NCBI GenBank assembly: GCA_030267565.1
Contig: BRXU01000042.1
Span: forward strand, 465,001-529,000
Direction of reading: 5' to 3'
Origin: Pleodorina starrii
Taxonomy: Eukaryota > Chlorophyta > Chlorophyceae > Chlamydomonadales > Volvocaceae
DNA: 64,000 nucleotides
In this document: piece after piece, positions 30,013 to 41,248 of the stretch
Layout of the letters: each line of letters starts with the position of its first letter
Position numbering within the stretch: the first letter of the stretch is position 1
Position numbers and translations under genes: made by a program
The notes under the pieces: generated by a model
Databases searched by the model: none
What the model was told of the DNA's origin: nothing
What the model saw: the letters and a program-made list of their open reading frames with translations, nothing else

Positions 30013-33000
30013 GCGCGCGGAGCTGGAATCCAGGGCGCGCCGCTCTTGCAGGGCGCCGGCAGGGCCAGCACGTGTGGTCGCGTGTGGTAGTTTGTGTCTG
30101 CGGTGCGTTGCCTGCTCGTCCGCGCGCGCAGAGGCTCAGCCAGGCCTGGACGTGTAGGGATGCGCGTGTCTTGTTCCAGGCGCTGCTTCACGAGCAGCAA
30201 GCCTGCCGATGCGCGCAGCAAGAAGCGGAGCTAGTCAGGCGTTTCTTGTGAAGCGTGTTGTGACAGGTTGTGACTTGTGGGTGGGCGCGGGTCTTTGGAT
30301 GGCATGGCGGGAGTGGCAGTGGCAGTGGTAGTGTACTGGCAGTCGCAGTGTACTGAGTACTTGCAACGAAGACCTTACGGAACTGTAAAAGGAGGTGGGA
30401 GAAGAGGAGGAGAACCTCCGGGCAGGTGGCACACGATACTGTGCGGGGCTCCATTGGCGCGTCTGCGGTAGCGCGTGGAGATTGGTACATAACGACACGT
30501 CGCCTTCGCGCACGAAGATGGGTTGATGATGTACGCTATTTGTGAGTTTGTTTGGGTTCGAAGCAGGCTCAACAATGACTGGCCCCAACAAAGTGAGATT
30601 GGGGCACCCGATCTCCGGTATTAAACAAACTGCATCTGTAACAACCACATCTGATTCGATTGCTTGCAAGATAGAAGGCGGTAGGCCAGATGACTGGTTG
30701 ACTGCTGCTGCTGCACGCCGCATCATCATCGATCGGCCCCAACCCACAAGGTCACTGCTTGACTACGCAAGAGAGCCGCGGCAAAGGAAGGAAAGCCTTT
30801 AACTTGGCGGCCCGCATGCCCAGATTTCGGCCCCCATTGCTGAGGCGCGCGCTGCAGCTGCTTCTGCTCTCCGTAAGCTACAGCCCCCCCTTGGTGCAGC
30901 GCAGCTTTGGTCAAAGCATTATCGTCCAGAACTCCAGATCGCAGTGACACGCAGGCATAGGCAACTAATTGGGTTTGCCGTATTTCGGCCGCAGCCACCT
31001 TTTTTGACCGATGGCGCCGGAGGCAGCGCCAGCCAGCTACGTAACACGCTCCCTGCAGCTTGTCCTTTGTTGCTCGTCCACCGCGCAAACACCCTTGTGG
31101 TTCCCAGCCGGGGGGTAAGTTCGTGGGGCACTCCGCGCGCTCCCCGGTAACAGTTGCTTTGCCGGGTTTGCTGTCTAAGCGTGGCCGCGGTCTGCCGGCC
31201 CTGTCAGAGGGCACAGCAGGGCCCTGTCAGACCGTGTGCAAGTATTGTGGTGGAGGTGGCTGTGGACGGGGCGACGGCAGTGTACCTACGGAAGGAGTAT
31301 GAGGAGAAGCGCGGGATTTCCCAAGACTTTCGCTCCGTAGAAATGGTCGAGGAAAGCGAACTGCTTGATTAGGCTTGATTGCCCCATCCCTTGTTTGCCG
31401 GTCGCCCGCGGTCGGCAGAGCTGCTACGAGCTGCTTACGTATATATACTCCTGCTACCTAATAGCGACACGGTCCTCTCTTGTAACGCAAACACGTAAGC
31501 GTCATTATGGCTTGACGGATTGCGACAGATTGCGACAGATTGCGACTTACTTCTGCATGCGGTGCGCGCAACGCAAGCCCGCTGTTGCTGCTTTGCTTGC
31601 ATCTTGCAACTAAAAACCTGCATCATCGTATGCTGGTTATTGTGAGGCGGCTTCTAGAAGGCGTCTGCGGGTCCAACGAGCCTAAACAACACACGGCAAA
31701 AGGGCGGGCAGGGGCGGGCGAGGGTGGGCGCGAGCCTGCACGAAGAGCGAAGTGGTCCACAAATATCGTACTAGTATTCCTCCGCTTATTGGAAACAATA
31801 TACATGCGTTACTGACGAGATATATTATGTGAGGGGTGAAAACTGAGTGATGCGCCAGTCTTTAGTTTTGTTTCGACTGGACGTACAATACGTTCTCTAT
31901 TGCAGGACGTCTCGCCATCGTGACCAGCACTTACAGGCGACGACTCAAGCGCCTGCGTAAACGACAAATTCATTTGGGAAGTTTGCCTCAAAAACTGAAT
32001 TGCGAATGCTTCTCATTCAAGACTTGGAGTTCCGTCGCACCGTGTCGCACTTTTATGGAAGTTAATTTTCAGACGATTGGATCGAGGAGATCATGTCGCA
32101 TTTTTGTTGAAATGTTATCTTTAGTCTTGTATCTAATATTAACCTGGCGCTACAGGCGTTATAGGCTCGTGGAAAAGACATGCCCAGGCGTGCGCATTGC
32201 GACACACGGCGAAACCAGACTACAGGCTGGGAGTGCGGCCAATATACGTATGCTTTACGCGTCTTCATGTACAAGCAATGTCACTCCCGTTTTCCAAGTT
32301 AGAGAACTTTAATCAATGATAGCTTGTAACATGACGTCGCGTACGAACACCACAAGCGCCGGACGTAACACCGTATTATACCAAACAGCCAAATGCAAAA
32401 GGCACGACAGCAGTGCGTGGTGGGACATCATCGCCAATCTGACCACACGTGCAGGGCCATCGGACTTGCCATACGCTGTTCCGACACAACTCCTGATGAA
32501 CTGAGCTTGGTCTACATCGACGCCTCCAAGCGGTTCTGCAAATTCGCACGCAACGCATGGATGCTGTTGTTGGGCGGGACAACCACCAACCGACAACCGA
32601 CAACCGACCGCAGAGTGTCCACAACACCGCAGGCCGCCCGGCCCAACCTACCTCCCGTCGGAGCCCTTACGAGCACATTCGGGAGCTTTACAGCGCGTTT
32701 CACCCCATCCTGCCGGCCTTCCCAGCAGTCCCAAGCTCCCAGTCCTCTTCCTTAGGCTCCCAACCCTCCCTAGCCACGGCCAATGGAAGGGTTGCAGGCT
32801 TGCAGGCGGCAGGCCGGTGCAGACGGCCCTGGAGCCTTGGGAGCCCTGGGCGAATGAATCGGCCCTCTTACGATGACTCGCAGGGGGTCCTGTCTGGGGC
32901 CCGTCGCTGCAAAGAAGGCATCCCTGCCAACTCCCACGTCCCATCGCGGTGTGTACTTGGGCGCAAAGAAGGTAGCATGCATGCATGGCGACATGCGGGG

Positions 33001-34540
33001 GCGAGTGGAAGGGCCAGCGACCTAACAAGCGTGCCCAATCCAGTCCAACCAGCTTTACGGTTCTCTTCACCGGGCGGGTGCCTCGTCATTAGAAGAATGC
33101 CCCCCTCCTCCCCCCTCCCACCCCAGGCATGTGTACCGTGCAAGCTACGTCACGTCCCGACGCCTACCGTATATAACCCACAAGTTGTCGTACAGAGTCG
33201 TCGAAAATTGCAGCAATGCAGTGAGATGCCGCCCTGATTCCCGGGGCTACGTCAGACGGGCTCCCCGGGCACCCCACGCCCCCATGCACGGGTGCAGTCC
33301 CCACCACCCTGGGCTGCGTAGTGCGTCGGGTCCCGACCCGTCATCAAAACAACAATGAGACCCGAAAGCCGCGCAACCATGAGATGTGTGCGGCTCCGAC
33401 GACCAACGAGCAACAAACAGACATTGGAAATTTGGAACACGCAGAGCAGAGCAGAGCGACAACCTGCAGGGCCTGTCCGGCCGGCTCCGGGGCGTCCTGG
33501 GAAAGCACTTGCAGTCCGGTACGTCGTACGAGGTCGTACAGTCGTACAGTCCGGTACGTCGTACGAGGTCGTGAGGTAAGAACACAAACACCTGGCCCCT
33601 GGCGCCTGCTGGCCCGCTTCTCCGCTGGTTCTACCGTAGCCTTCCGAGGGACCGGAGCCCGCTGTAACAACCACAACGACGACGACAAAGAACAACAACA
33701 ACGGAAATCTGTTCATTCTGTCTCCGTGATGGCGCTCTGCCACACGGGGCTGCGCCATACACAACATCTTGCCGCCGCGCCGCTCCCCGGGGGAAAATCG
33801 GCGGCTTGTTGGTCGGTCGAAAGGTTGTCCCGTCGCCGGTGCCTTCCGCACCTGGTCAGATCTCGTCCCAACTGTCTCAACTGCCATTACCGTATCCTCA
33901 GCTGCCAACATTGTCACGCCACGCCACGCCACGCTCCGAAACCGTACACGCGAGCGAGCGAGCGCGCACCAGCGAAGGGCCCTCAAGCAGGAGCTCCTAC
34001 CGCCCACTCACCCACTCACCCACCCACCCACCCACCCACCCACCCACCCACCCACCCACCCACCCAGGCCGCTGTGGCCCCAACAAGATTTCGCAGGACC
34101 TGACCTGAACTGACCTGAACTGACCTGAGCACAATGCATATCATTGTGAAGTGCAGTTTGACCCAGGCGTGGTAATGAACAGCACATCCCCCCTTCAACA
34201 TTCACGTCGTGTGGCAGCACGCCGGCCCCAACCCAACCGCGCACCGCCGCGGCCGCAAGATGCCCGCCTCCGCCCTTCCCCCGCGCCGCGCCGCCGCCGC
34301 TACCGCCCCCTCTAACATACACCCTGTACAGTACACATCTTGGCGTGCCAACAGGCCACCGTCTGCCCCGCCCTGCCCTGACCTGACCTGGCCCTATGTC
34401 AGTCCGATCATTCACCCCGCTCCCGCCGGAAAATGCGCGCCCCCCCAAGCCATCGACCTTCCCATGCACTTCAATACACAAGCCCCCGGCCATGCCTCCC
34501 TGCCATGCATCTAAACACGAAACCCCGCCGCTCCGCTGCG
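30013..34540. other. Intergenic region without supportable gene
   Basis: 4.5 kb in which neither strand gives a frame with splice sites, typical codon bias or a familiar domain. It holds a three-fold ATTGCGACAG repeat near 31518-31547, a 25-bp direct repeat (33513 and 33548) built from GTCCGGTACGTCGTACGAGG, and a (CCCA)n tract at 34014-34066. Part of the right end is the 3' flank of the minus-strand gene that stops at 34541. Small or divergent genes cannot be excluded. Confidence 0.55.
34014..34066 (+). repeat. (CCCA)n microsatellite
   Basis: About 13 tandem CCCA units (TGGG on the other strand), slightly irregular at the left end (CCCACTCA). Confidence 0.95.
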
Positions 34541-37500
34541 CTAGACCCCGTGCCGCAGCAGCTCCGCCGCCGGCCCCGCCACGCCCCGCTGACGGCTGCC
34601 GCCACCCCCGCCTCCGCCTCCGCCGCCCAGCTTCCCGTTCCTGCCGCCACCGCCATTCACCCGCCGCCCCCCACCTTCACCCTCCCGCTCCTCATCGCCC
34701 TCGCTTTCGCTGCCACTATCCGCGCTCTCCTCGCTGTCGCTTCCGCCTCCGCCACTGCTGCCGCCGCCGCCGCCGTCATACCCCAGCTGCTGCTGCTGCT
34801 TCTCCTGCAGTAGCTGCTGCTGCAGCTGTTGCTGCTGCACCTCCTCCCGCTCCCTCTCCCTCTCCCGCTGCTGCTGCTCCGCATCTGCCGCCTGCGCCGT
34901 CATGGCGGTGATGAGCATCTGGGTGCGGGCCGCCTCGGATCGGGCCAGCAGCGTGTTCAGGGCGTACACCTCCAGCCGCCGCCGCTCCCGCTGGGCCACC
35001 TGGCGATTGCGCTCCTCGGCCTGTCATAAATACGGTTGGTTTGACGGGGAGGATGGAGCGTCATTAGTAGGTTAGGCAGTCGGGTTGGGTTGATTTGGGT
35101 TATCGGTGGTTTGGGTGGGTCAGGGACGGGCGCAGCAGCGGCAGCAGCTGGCATCGGCGGCGGGCGGGTGGTGGCGGTTATCCTTTGGCGGCTGAAGCAA
35201 ACCGACGGGTGGATGGAGGCCGAGGCAAAGGCAGCAAAGGTGAGCTTTACCGGCGGTGGGGACGTTTTCCGGCATAGCCTCGTTAATAGTGTGCTCCTGT
35301 GCCGGCGGGCCGCGGAGCTTCAACCCGTGCGAACCTCGCGGGCCTGGGCCTGGGGGGAGGGGAGGTGGCTCCCGCAGCACACCCCGCCGTTATGGCCAGT
35401 TGAGCGCAACCCAGCCCAGCCCTGATCTAAGGGGCAGGACAGGACAGGACAGGACAGGACAGGACAGGACAGGACAGGACAGGACAGGACAGGACAGGAC
35501 AGGACAGGACAGGACAGGACAGGACAGGACGCGGCGCCGGCTGCAGTCGCCCCGCAACCCCCTCTCCCCAAGCATGCGGCCCTCTCCCATCAAGCTTCCA
35601 GAGCGAGACCGAACAGGCGCCCCCAGGGCCTTCCCTGCCGCGAACCCCCGCTCCCGTCCCGTCCTGTCCTGTCCCGCTGGCTGGTGGCTGGCGGCCGTCC
35701 CTCCCCTCCCTGGACTCACGTGCCGGTGGCGCTTGGCCGCCTCCTCCGCCTCCGCCGCGCGCGCCTTCTCCTTCTGCGCCCGACTGTACGCTTCCAGTCG
35801 CTCCTGTGCCGGGAGGCGGAGGGGGAGGGCGGAGAGGCGGAGGGCTGAAGGCAGAGCCCGCGGAGGAGCGGTGGGTGAAGAGGAGACCGAGGCGCGGTGG
35901 AGAGGAGGAAGGGGACGAGGGGGGTAGACACGCCCTGGTCGGGGCGGGTGAGAGCGCGCCTGTGGATCCCGCCCGCCCGCCCGCACCCGTGCCGCAGTGG
36001 CAGCGCGTGCACCCGTGGTAGCAAGGGCCGCGCGGATACGGTACCCCCAGTGCGTGTGTTGTGTGGGGTTGGGGCCATAATGAAGGTAATGAAGCACACA
36101 GGCAGACCCCAAACATTGTGTGCCAACTTTGGGCTTTGGCCGCGACCTGGGGTCTAGGTGCGGTATGCAACGGCGGTCCTCCGGGTCCACTGAAAAACAA
36201 AACGATCCAATCCATGCATGTTCTCGCCCCTCCTTGTCTCGCGGTCGGTCTCTCCCCCCTCCTCCCTCCCTGTGGACATCTCCTCACTTCACAACCACAG
36301 TCTCCGTCGTTCGCACACCCACATGCAAACACACAGTACCCACCCACCCACCCACCTGCGCCTTCCGGACGTGGTCTGACGCCTCGCGGGGCGGCGCCGC
36401 TGCCAGGCCCCGACCGCTGCAGCCCCCTACCCCGCCGTCGCTCCTGCCGCCGCCCCTCGGCTCGCCGCCGTCGCCGCCGCCGTCACCGCCGCTCCCGGGC
36501 AGCGGCTGTGTGTGATGCATGGAGTGCGCGGGGCTGGCGTGGCGGCCCCCGCCGCCGCCGCCGCGGCGGCGGCCGGGGCTGGCGGCGCCGCTGCCCCTGC
36601 CACCGCCACCTCCGCCATTGAACTGCGCCGAGGATCCGTTAATGACAAAGAGCGATGCACCGACCCCAGCTGCTCCGAAGCCACCGGAGGTGGCAGAGCC
36701 GACAGCAAGCGCCTTAGCTCCGGAACCGCCACCGGCGGTGACGGCGGTGACGGACATGGGCGTGGGATGAGCGCTGGTGCCATGCGGCACCGCTGCGGCT
36801 TGTTGGGAGTGCAGGGCGAACGGAAGCTGCTGCTGCGGCGGCGGCAGCGGCAGCGGCGGCGGCGGTGGTGAGGGAGAGGCCCTCCGCCAGTCTAGCTGCA
36901 GGGAGGGCGAGCTCGAGAGGGCGGAGGGCGAGCAGGAGGGCGCGGAGAGGGACGAGGACAGGGCGCCGTGACCGCTAGCGCGAGCCGAGGGGCCCGAGTC
37001 CGGCGTCTTCATGGAATGCCGGTGCTGCAGCAGCAGCAGTTGCTGCTGCTGATACCGCTGCTCCTGATACTGCTGCTGACATTGCTGCTGCTGCTGCTGC
37101 TGCTGGGGGATGTGGTCTCGGAGCTGCGTAATGACACGGCCGGGGTGCCCCACGGCAGCGCCACCGGCCCCCGCCGCCGTGCCGGAAGATGGACCCGCGT
37201 CCGTTGCCGCCGCCGCCGCCGCCGCGTCCGGCTGATGCAGCGGCGACTGCAGCGGCGCCAAGTGCGGCGGTGGCTTGGCCTGATACTGATACGGATACTG
37301 GTACTGCAGCGCAGCGGTGTGGCAGCCGCTGTCGGCGGCAGACGACACCGCCGCCACCGCCGCCGGCAGGGGCAGCGGCAGCGGCAGCGCGGGGTCCAGC
37401 GGCTGAAGACGCGGCGGCGAGTTGCGAGCCGGGGGCAGCGGCTCCGCGCCGTCAGCGGTGAAGCGCGGCGGCGGGCGGAGGAGGTTCTGCTGCTGCTGCT

Positions 37501-40500
37501 GCTGCTCCGGCGACTGAGGGCAGCTGCGAAGCTGTCCTGCCGCCGCCGTCGCCGCCGCGGCGGCGGCCCCGTCGGGCGGGAGCCGCGCGGAGGCGGAAGA
37601 GGAGGGAGCGAGGGGCTCCAGCGCGTGCCGCCGGGCGCTGGGCGGTCCGGCGGCGGCGGCGGGGGCGCCGACGTGGGGCGAGTGGGGCGCCGAGTGGTGC
37701 GTGAAGGACACGGGCGTGGCAGGCGCGACTGCCACGCCCGCCGAGCCGAGGGACAGGCGGAGGCCCGCTTGCGTGGTTGGCTTGGGCGGAGCAGCGGTGA
37801 TGCAAAGGAGGGGACTGAGGGCCTCGGCGCCGCTGGAGGTGAGCGCCTGCAGGGGCTGGTCGCGCATCCGAGACGGCGTGCGGGCGAGGAGCGGCGGTGG
37901 CGGCGGCGGCGGCGGCGTTGCCATGGGTCGGAGCGAAAGCGGCCGGGAGGACGGACGTTCCCGGTCGCTCAACGGCCCGCCGACGGCACTGCCGCCGCCG
38001 CCGCCGCCGCGTTGCTCTTGTCGGGAGGCCGAGCCTGTTTGCCAGGAGCCGCGGCAGGTCAGGGAGAGGCCCGCGCTGCCGGCCCGCGCCGACGGCGCAG
38101 CGGCGGCGGTGGCGGCAGCGACTGGCAGGTCGAGTGGCTTCTCCGGCGACTGCTGGATTGATGGCGGCCGCCGCGCAGAACCTGCTTGGCCGCTATCGCC
38201 GCCGCCGTCGCCAGATGCATGTGCCATGACCAAGCTGGAGATCGACCTCCTACTTCCGCCGCCGCTGCCGGCGGCCGCAGTGCCGGCGGCAGCAGCAGAG
38301 GCTGAGGCGACGGAGGCGGGCGAGCCGCGCAGGTACGCGTGGAGACCGGCGCCGGAGCCCCACACCGACGCCGACGTCGCGGCTTCGGCGGCGGCCGGCG
38401 CCAGCGCCGGCCCCGCCGTCGCCCGTCCGGAGGGCGACTCGGCCGCTACAGCCATCGGAGCTGACCTGGAGCTCGCGCTAGGCTGTAGCCGGCGCGGCGA
38501 GGTGGCATCTACGGCAGTAGCGGTAGTGGCCACGTTGCCGCGAGGAGAGAGAGGCGCGGTACGACTGCGGGAGCTTGTCGAGGCGGCGGCGGCGGCGGCG
38601 GTGGGGGTCACGGGCGGGTTTCCGCTGTCGATGGACTTGAGGAGCTGCTTCGTCGACCCCTGCTGCCGGCGGCGCCGCCGGCTGCTGCTGCTGCCGGCTC
38701 TCCCGCCGCCGGCGGGCCCGGCGCCGCCGCCGCCGCTGTTACTGCGCCTGGCGCGGCTACTTCTCCGAGAGGCGGCGGCGTTGCCGCCGTCGCCGCCACT
38801 GCTGCTCCTGCGCGCGCCAGCGCCGCGCGACTTCCGACCCTTTGCTCGCCCTCCTCCTCCGTCCGCTCCCGCCACGGTCAAGCCCTCCGGGCTGTCTCCA
38901 ACCCTGCTGACGTCACCGGCGCCGCCGCCACCGCCGCCGCTGCGTCCACTCCCACCGCTGGCGCCGCTGCCGTCTTCGTTTTCTGTCGTCCTTGCGCCAG
39001 CAGCCCGCGGGCTCAAGGGCCCTGCGTTTCTGCCTGAGCCGCTTGCGCGGGGGCCTGCTGCCACCGCCGCCGCCAAACCGTACGACATTGTACGACCGGA
39101 GCCGCTGTGCGCAGCCACCTGCGGTCCGAGGCCAGCGGCGGCGGCGGCGGCGGCACCCTCATGCCCGCCGCCGCCGCCGCCGCCGCACGCCCCAGCGGCC
39201 TGCGCTGGATGGGGGCACGAAGCCGCCAGTGGTCCCGATCCAAGGGCGGGGGAGGAATCCCAAGGCGATGTGGCCGTCCCCGCCGCCGCTCGCGGGCTGC
39301 CGACCTCGAATCTCAACGGCTCCACACGGCATCCGCTTGATGGCCTGCTGCCGGCAAGGCCGCCCCTGCCGCTGCCACTGCTGTTCGGAGCGACGGCAGG
39401 GCGACCGAGCGCCGCCATTAGCGGCATTCCGATCACGGCGGCGGCTGCGTCCGGCGTCAGCCCCTCCCGCAACATGCCCCGAAAGGTGCTACTGCCACCG
39501 CCGCTGCCACCGCCGCTGCCGCCGCCGCTGCCACCGCCACCGCCGCTGCCGCTGCCGCCCCCGCTGCCGCCGCCACCGCCGCTGCCACCGCCGCCTCCGG
39601 CGACGACGACATCGACGGCGCTCCGCCGCGCGAACGGGCCGCCTTCCGAACCCTGCGCCGGCGCCGGCGCCATCACCGTGAGGCTCGCCGCCGCCGCGCC
39701 GGCGCCGATGCTGCACGGACTGCCGCTCAGTGCCCCGCGGCCGCCGCCACCGCCGTCGCCGCCGCTGCCGGTGGCGGTACCGGTGCTGCCTCCGGTGAAG
39801 TCACTGCTGCCTGTGCTGGATCCCCAGCTGGTGCCGCCCAGGGAGAGGCCGCCGCGGGAGACGATGCTGCTGCAGGTGCTGCTGTTTACGGATGTGCTAC
39901 GGTGGAGCGGTTGCGGCTGCTGCTGCTGCGGAAGCGGGTACTGTGAGACCGCCAGGCCGACCTGGTAATGCAATGGCGCCGACGGTGACGTCGGCGCCGC
40001 CGCCGCCACTGGCAGCACCAGCGGCGGCGCTGGCGGCGGCACCTTGAGGACGCCACGGCGCCCGGCCGCCGCGGCTGCGGCGACCGCTGCCACGGCGGTG
40101 GCGGTCAGGACAGCGCTCGTGGGTCGCAGCACGGCCGCATTACCGGCGGCATGGTCCCTGTCGAGCCCGCCGCTAGCGGCGCGCGCGACGGTGGCGGCTG
40201 GCCCGATGCGGCTGTCTGCAACGTTTGAGGCACCGCCAGAGGCGAGGAGGAGAAGGGCGCCCCCAGCCGCCTTGTCAGCGGCGGCGGCGGAGAGCAAGTC
40301 CTCAACTGTGGGCGTTTGGCCAGACGATGTTGCTGGGACACGCAGCAGCAGGCTGCTGACGGCGGCGCGGAGCGACGGTTGCGGCCCTTGGGACAGGGAC
40401 TGCTGCTGATCGGGAACTTGGTCTTCAGCAGCATCCCTCTGAGCCCCAGAGGCAACGGACCTGTTGTGAGGAGAATAATGGTGACGGAATGGAGAAAGCA

Positions 40501-40501
40501 T
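34541..40501 (-). CDS. Very large low-complexity protein with C-terminal coiled coil
   Basis: Three exons fit in frame on the minus strand: 40501-36356, 35803-35720 and 35020-34541, 1,569 residues in all. The first exon starts ATG-CTT-TCT-CCA and is almost entirely Ala/Gly/Ser/Pro/Gln-rich, with long Gly-Ser runs (residues ~300-350), Ser-Pro-Arg repeats such as APLSPR and a poly-Gln block near residue 1,150. Exons 2-3 change character: a highly charged helix (ERLEAYSRAQKEKARAAEAE, then RRRLEVYALNTLLARSEAA) ending in poly-Gln, poly-Gly and an acidic SDSEESADSGSESEGDEE stretch. I recognise no domain and cannot assign a function. The many SP/RS motifs suggest a phosphorylated scaffold or regulator, which is inference. 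Donor GCGCAG/GTGGGT and acceptors CGGCACAG and ATGACAG support the junctions. Additional small exons or an upstream exon are possible. Confidence 0.65.
35436..35530 (+). repeat. (AGGAC)n pentanucleotide array
   Basis: About 19 uninterrupted copies of AGGAC within the last intron (35021-35719) of the low-complexity gene. In the gene's own orientation the unit reads GTCCT. Confidence 0.95.
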
Positions 40502-41209
40502 GGGCTGCGGCGCGGGGTTGCAGTCCCGCACAGCTATGTGGCGAGTGCTAGCTAGATAGGCCGAAGAACAAAGGAACTGAGCGAGATTTTCACGCTAATT
40601 AATTCTCCACTTTGTGTTCGATATAAGCGCACGCATGTATGAACGTTGAAAGGCTTGACGCACATGCGACTTGCCCCTCCCGGTACATAAAGCATATAAG
40701 TTACTGACTCCTCATATAATACATTACTACAAACGATAACGAAAAAACCCTACCTCAACACCGCCGAGCCGCGGACCTCGAGCATTGCACCACCCGCAGC
40801 TTGGAGCCCCAGGCGTCATCAGCTGGATAGCCTTGTCTGTAACGGTGTATTTTTAAATTCTCTAAGAACATTACTGTCATAGCGCATTTTGCGGTCAAAG
40901 GCTACTTCGACCGCAAAGTAGAAGTTGAGACGTTCAGCGTTTTGCTCTTGGAACTGTGGGGACTCAATACACAATACGTAGCCGAGGATGTTTTGTTTTA
41001 GCTGCCAAGATTGCAAGAAGCAAGATAGGCTCGCCCGTGTTTCCGTACCCCACATTGGCTCCGAAATCCTGTTGTCAGTAAGCTGGGCACACGAATGTTA
41101 TAATCAACGCAGCACCGAGCGCGTTTCATGTAGTTCGTTCGTTAAGCGTGATCCTCTTGTCAACTCCTTCGATCAGCTCTGGCCACGGTTGCTCGGTTGG
41201 CCTCAGCGC
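40502..41209. promoter_or_regulatory. Divergent intergenic promoter region
   Basis: About 700 bp of AT-richer DNA separates the minus-strand low-complexity gene from the plus-strand peptidase gene, so the two are transcribed divergently. TATA-like candidates are GATATAAGC near 40620 (reads CTTATATC on the minus strand, ~120 bp before the ATG) and TGTTATAATC near 41097 (110-150 bp before the peptidase start). No coding sequence is evident. Confidence 0.45.
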
Positions 41210-41248
41210 ATGCAGGCGCAGTTCAGACAGCGCCCATCTCACACGCAC

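Noticed and set aside
35256..36347. Overlapping frames of 200-300 codons across the introns of the low-complexity gene.
   Set aside because: They read through the AGGAC array and through donor and acceptor sites; only 35720-35803 joins in phase on both sides.
36968..39968. Long plus-strand open frames opposite the low-complexity gene (up to 755 codons, Pro/Ala/Arg-rich).
   Set aside because: They are complementary shadows of GC-rich codons. Only the minus strand continues through in-phase splice sites into a coiled coil and a stop.
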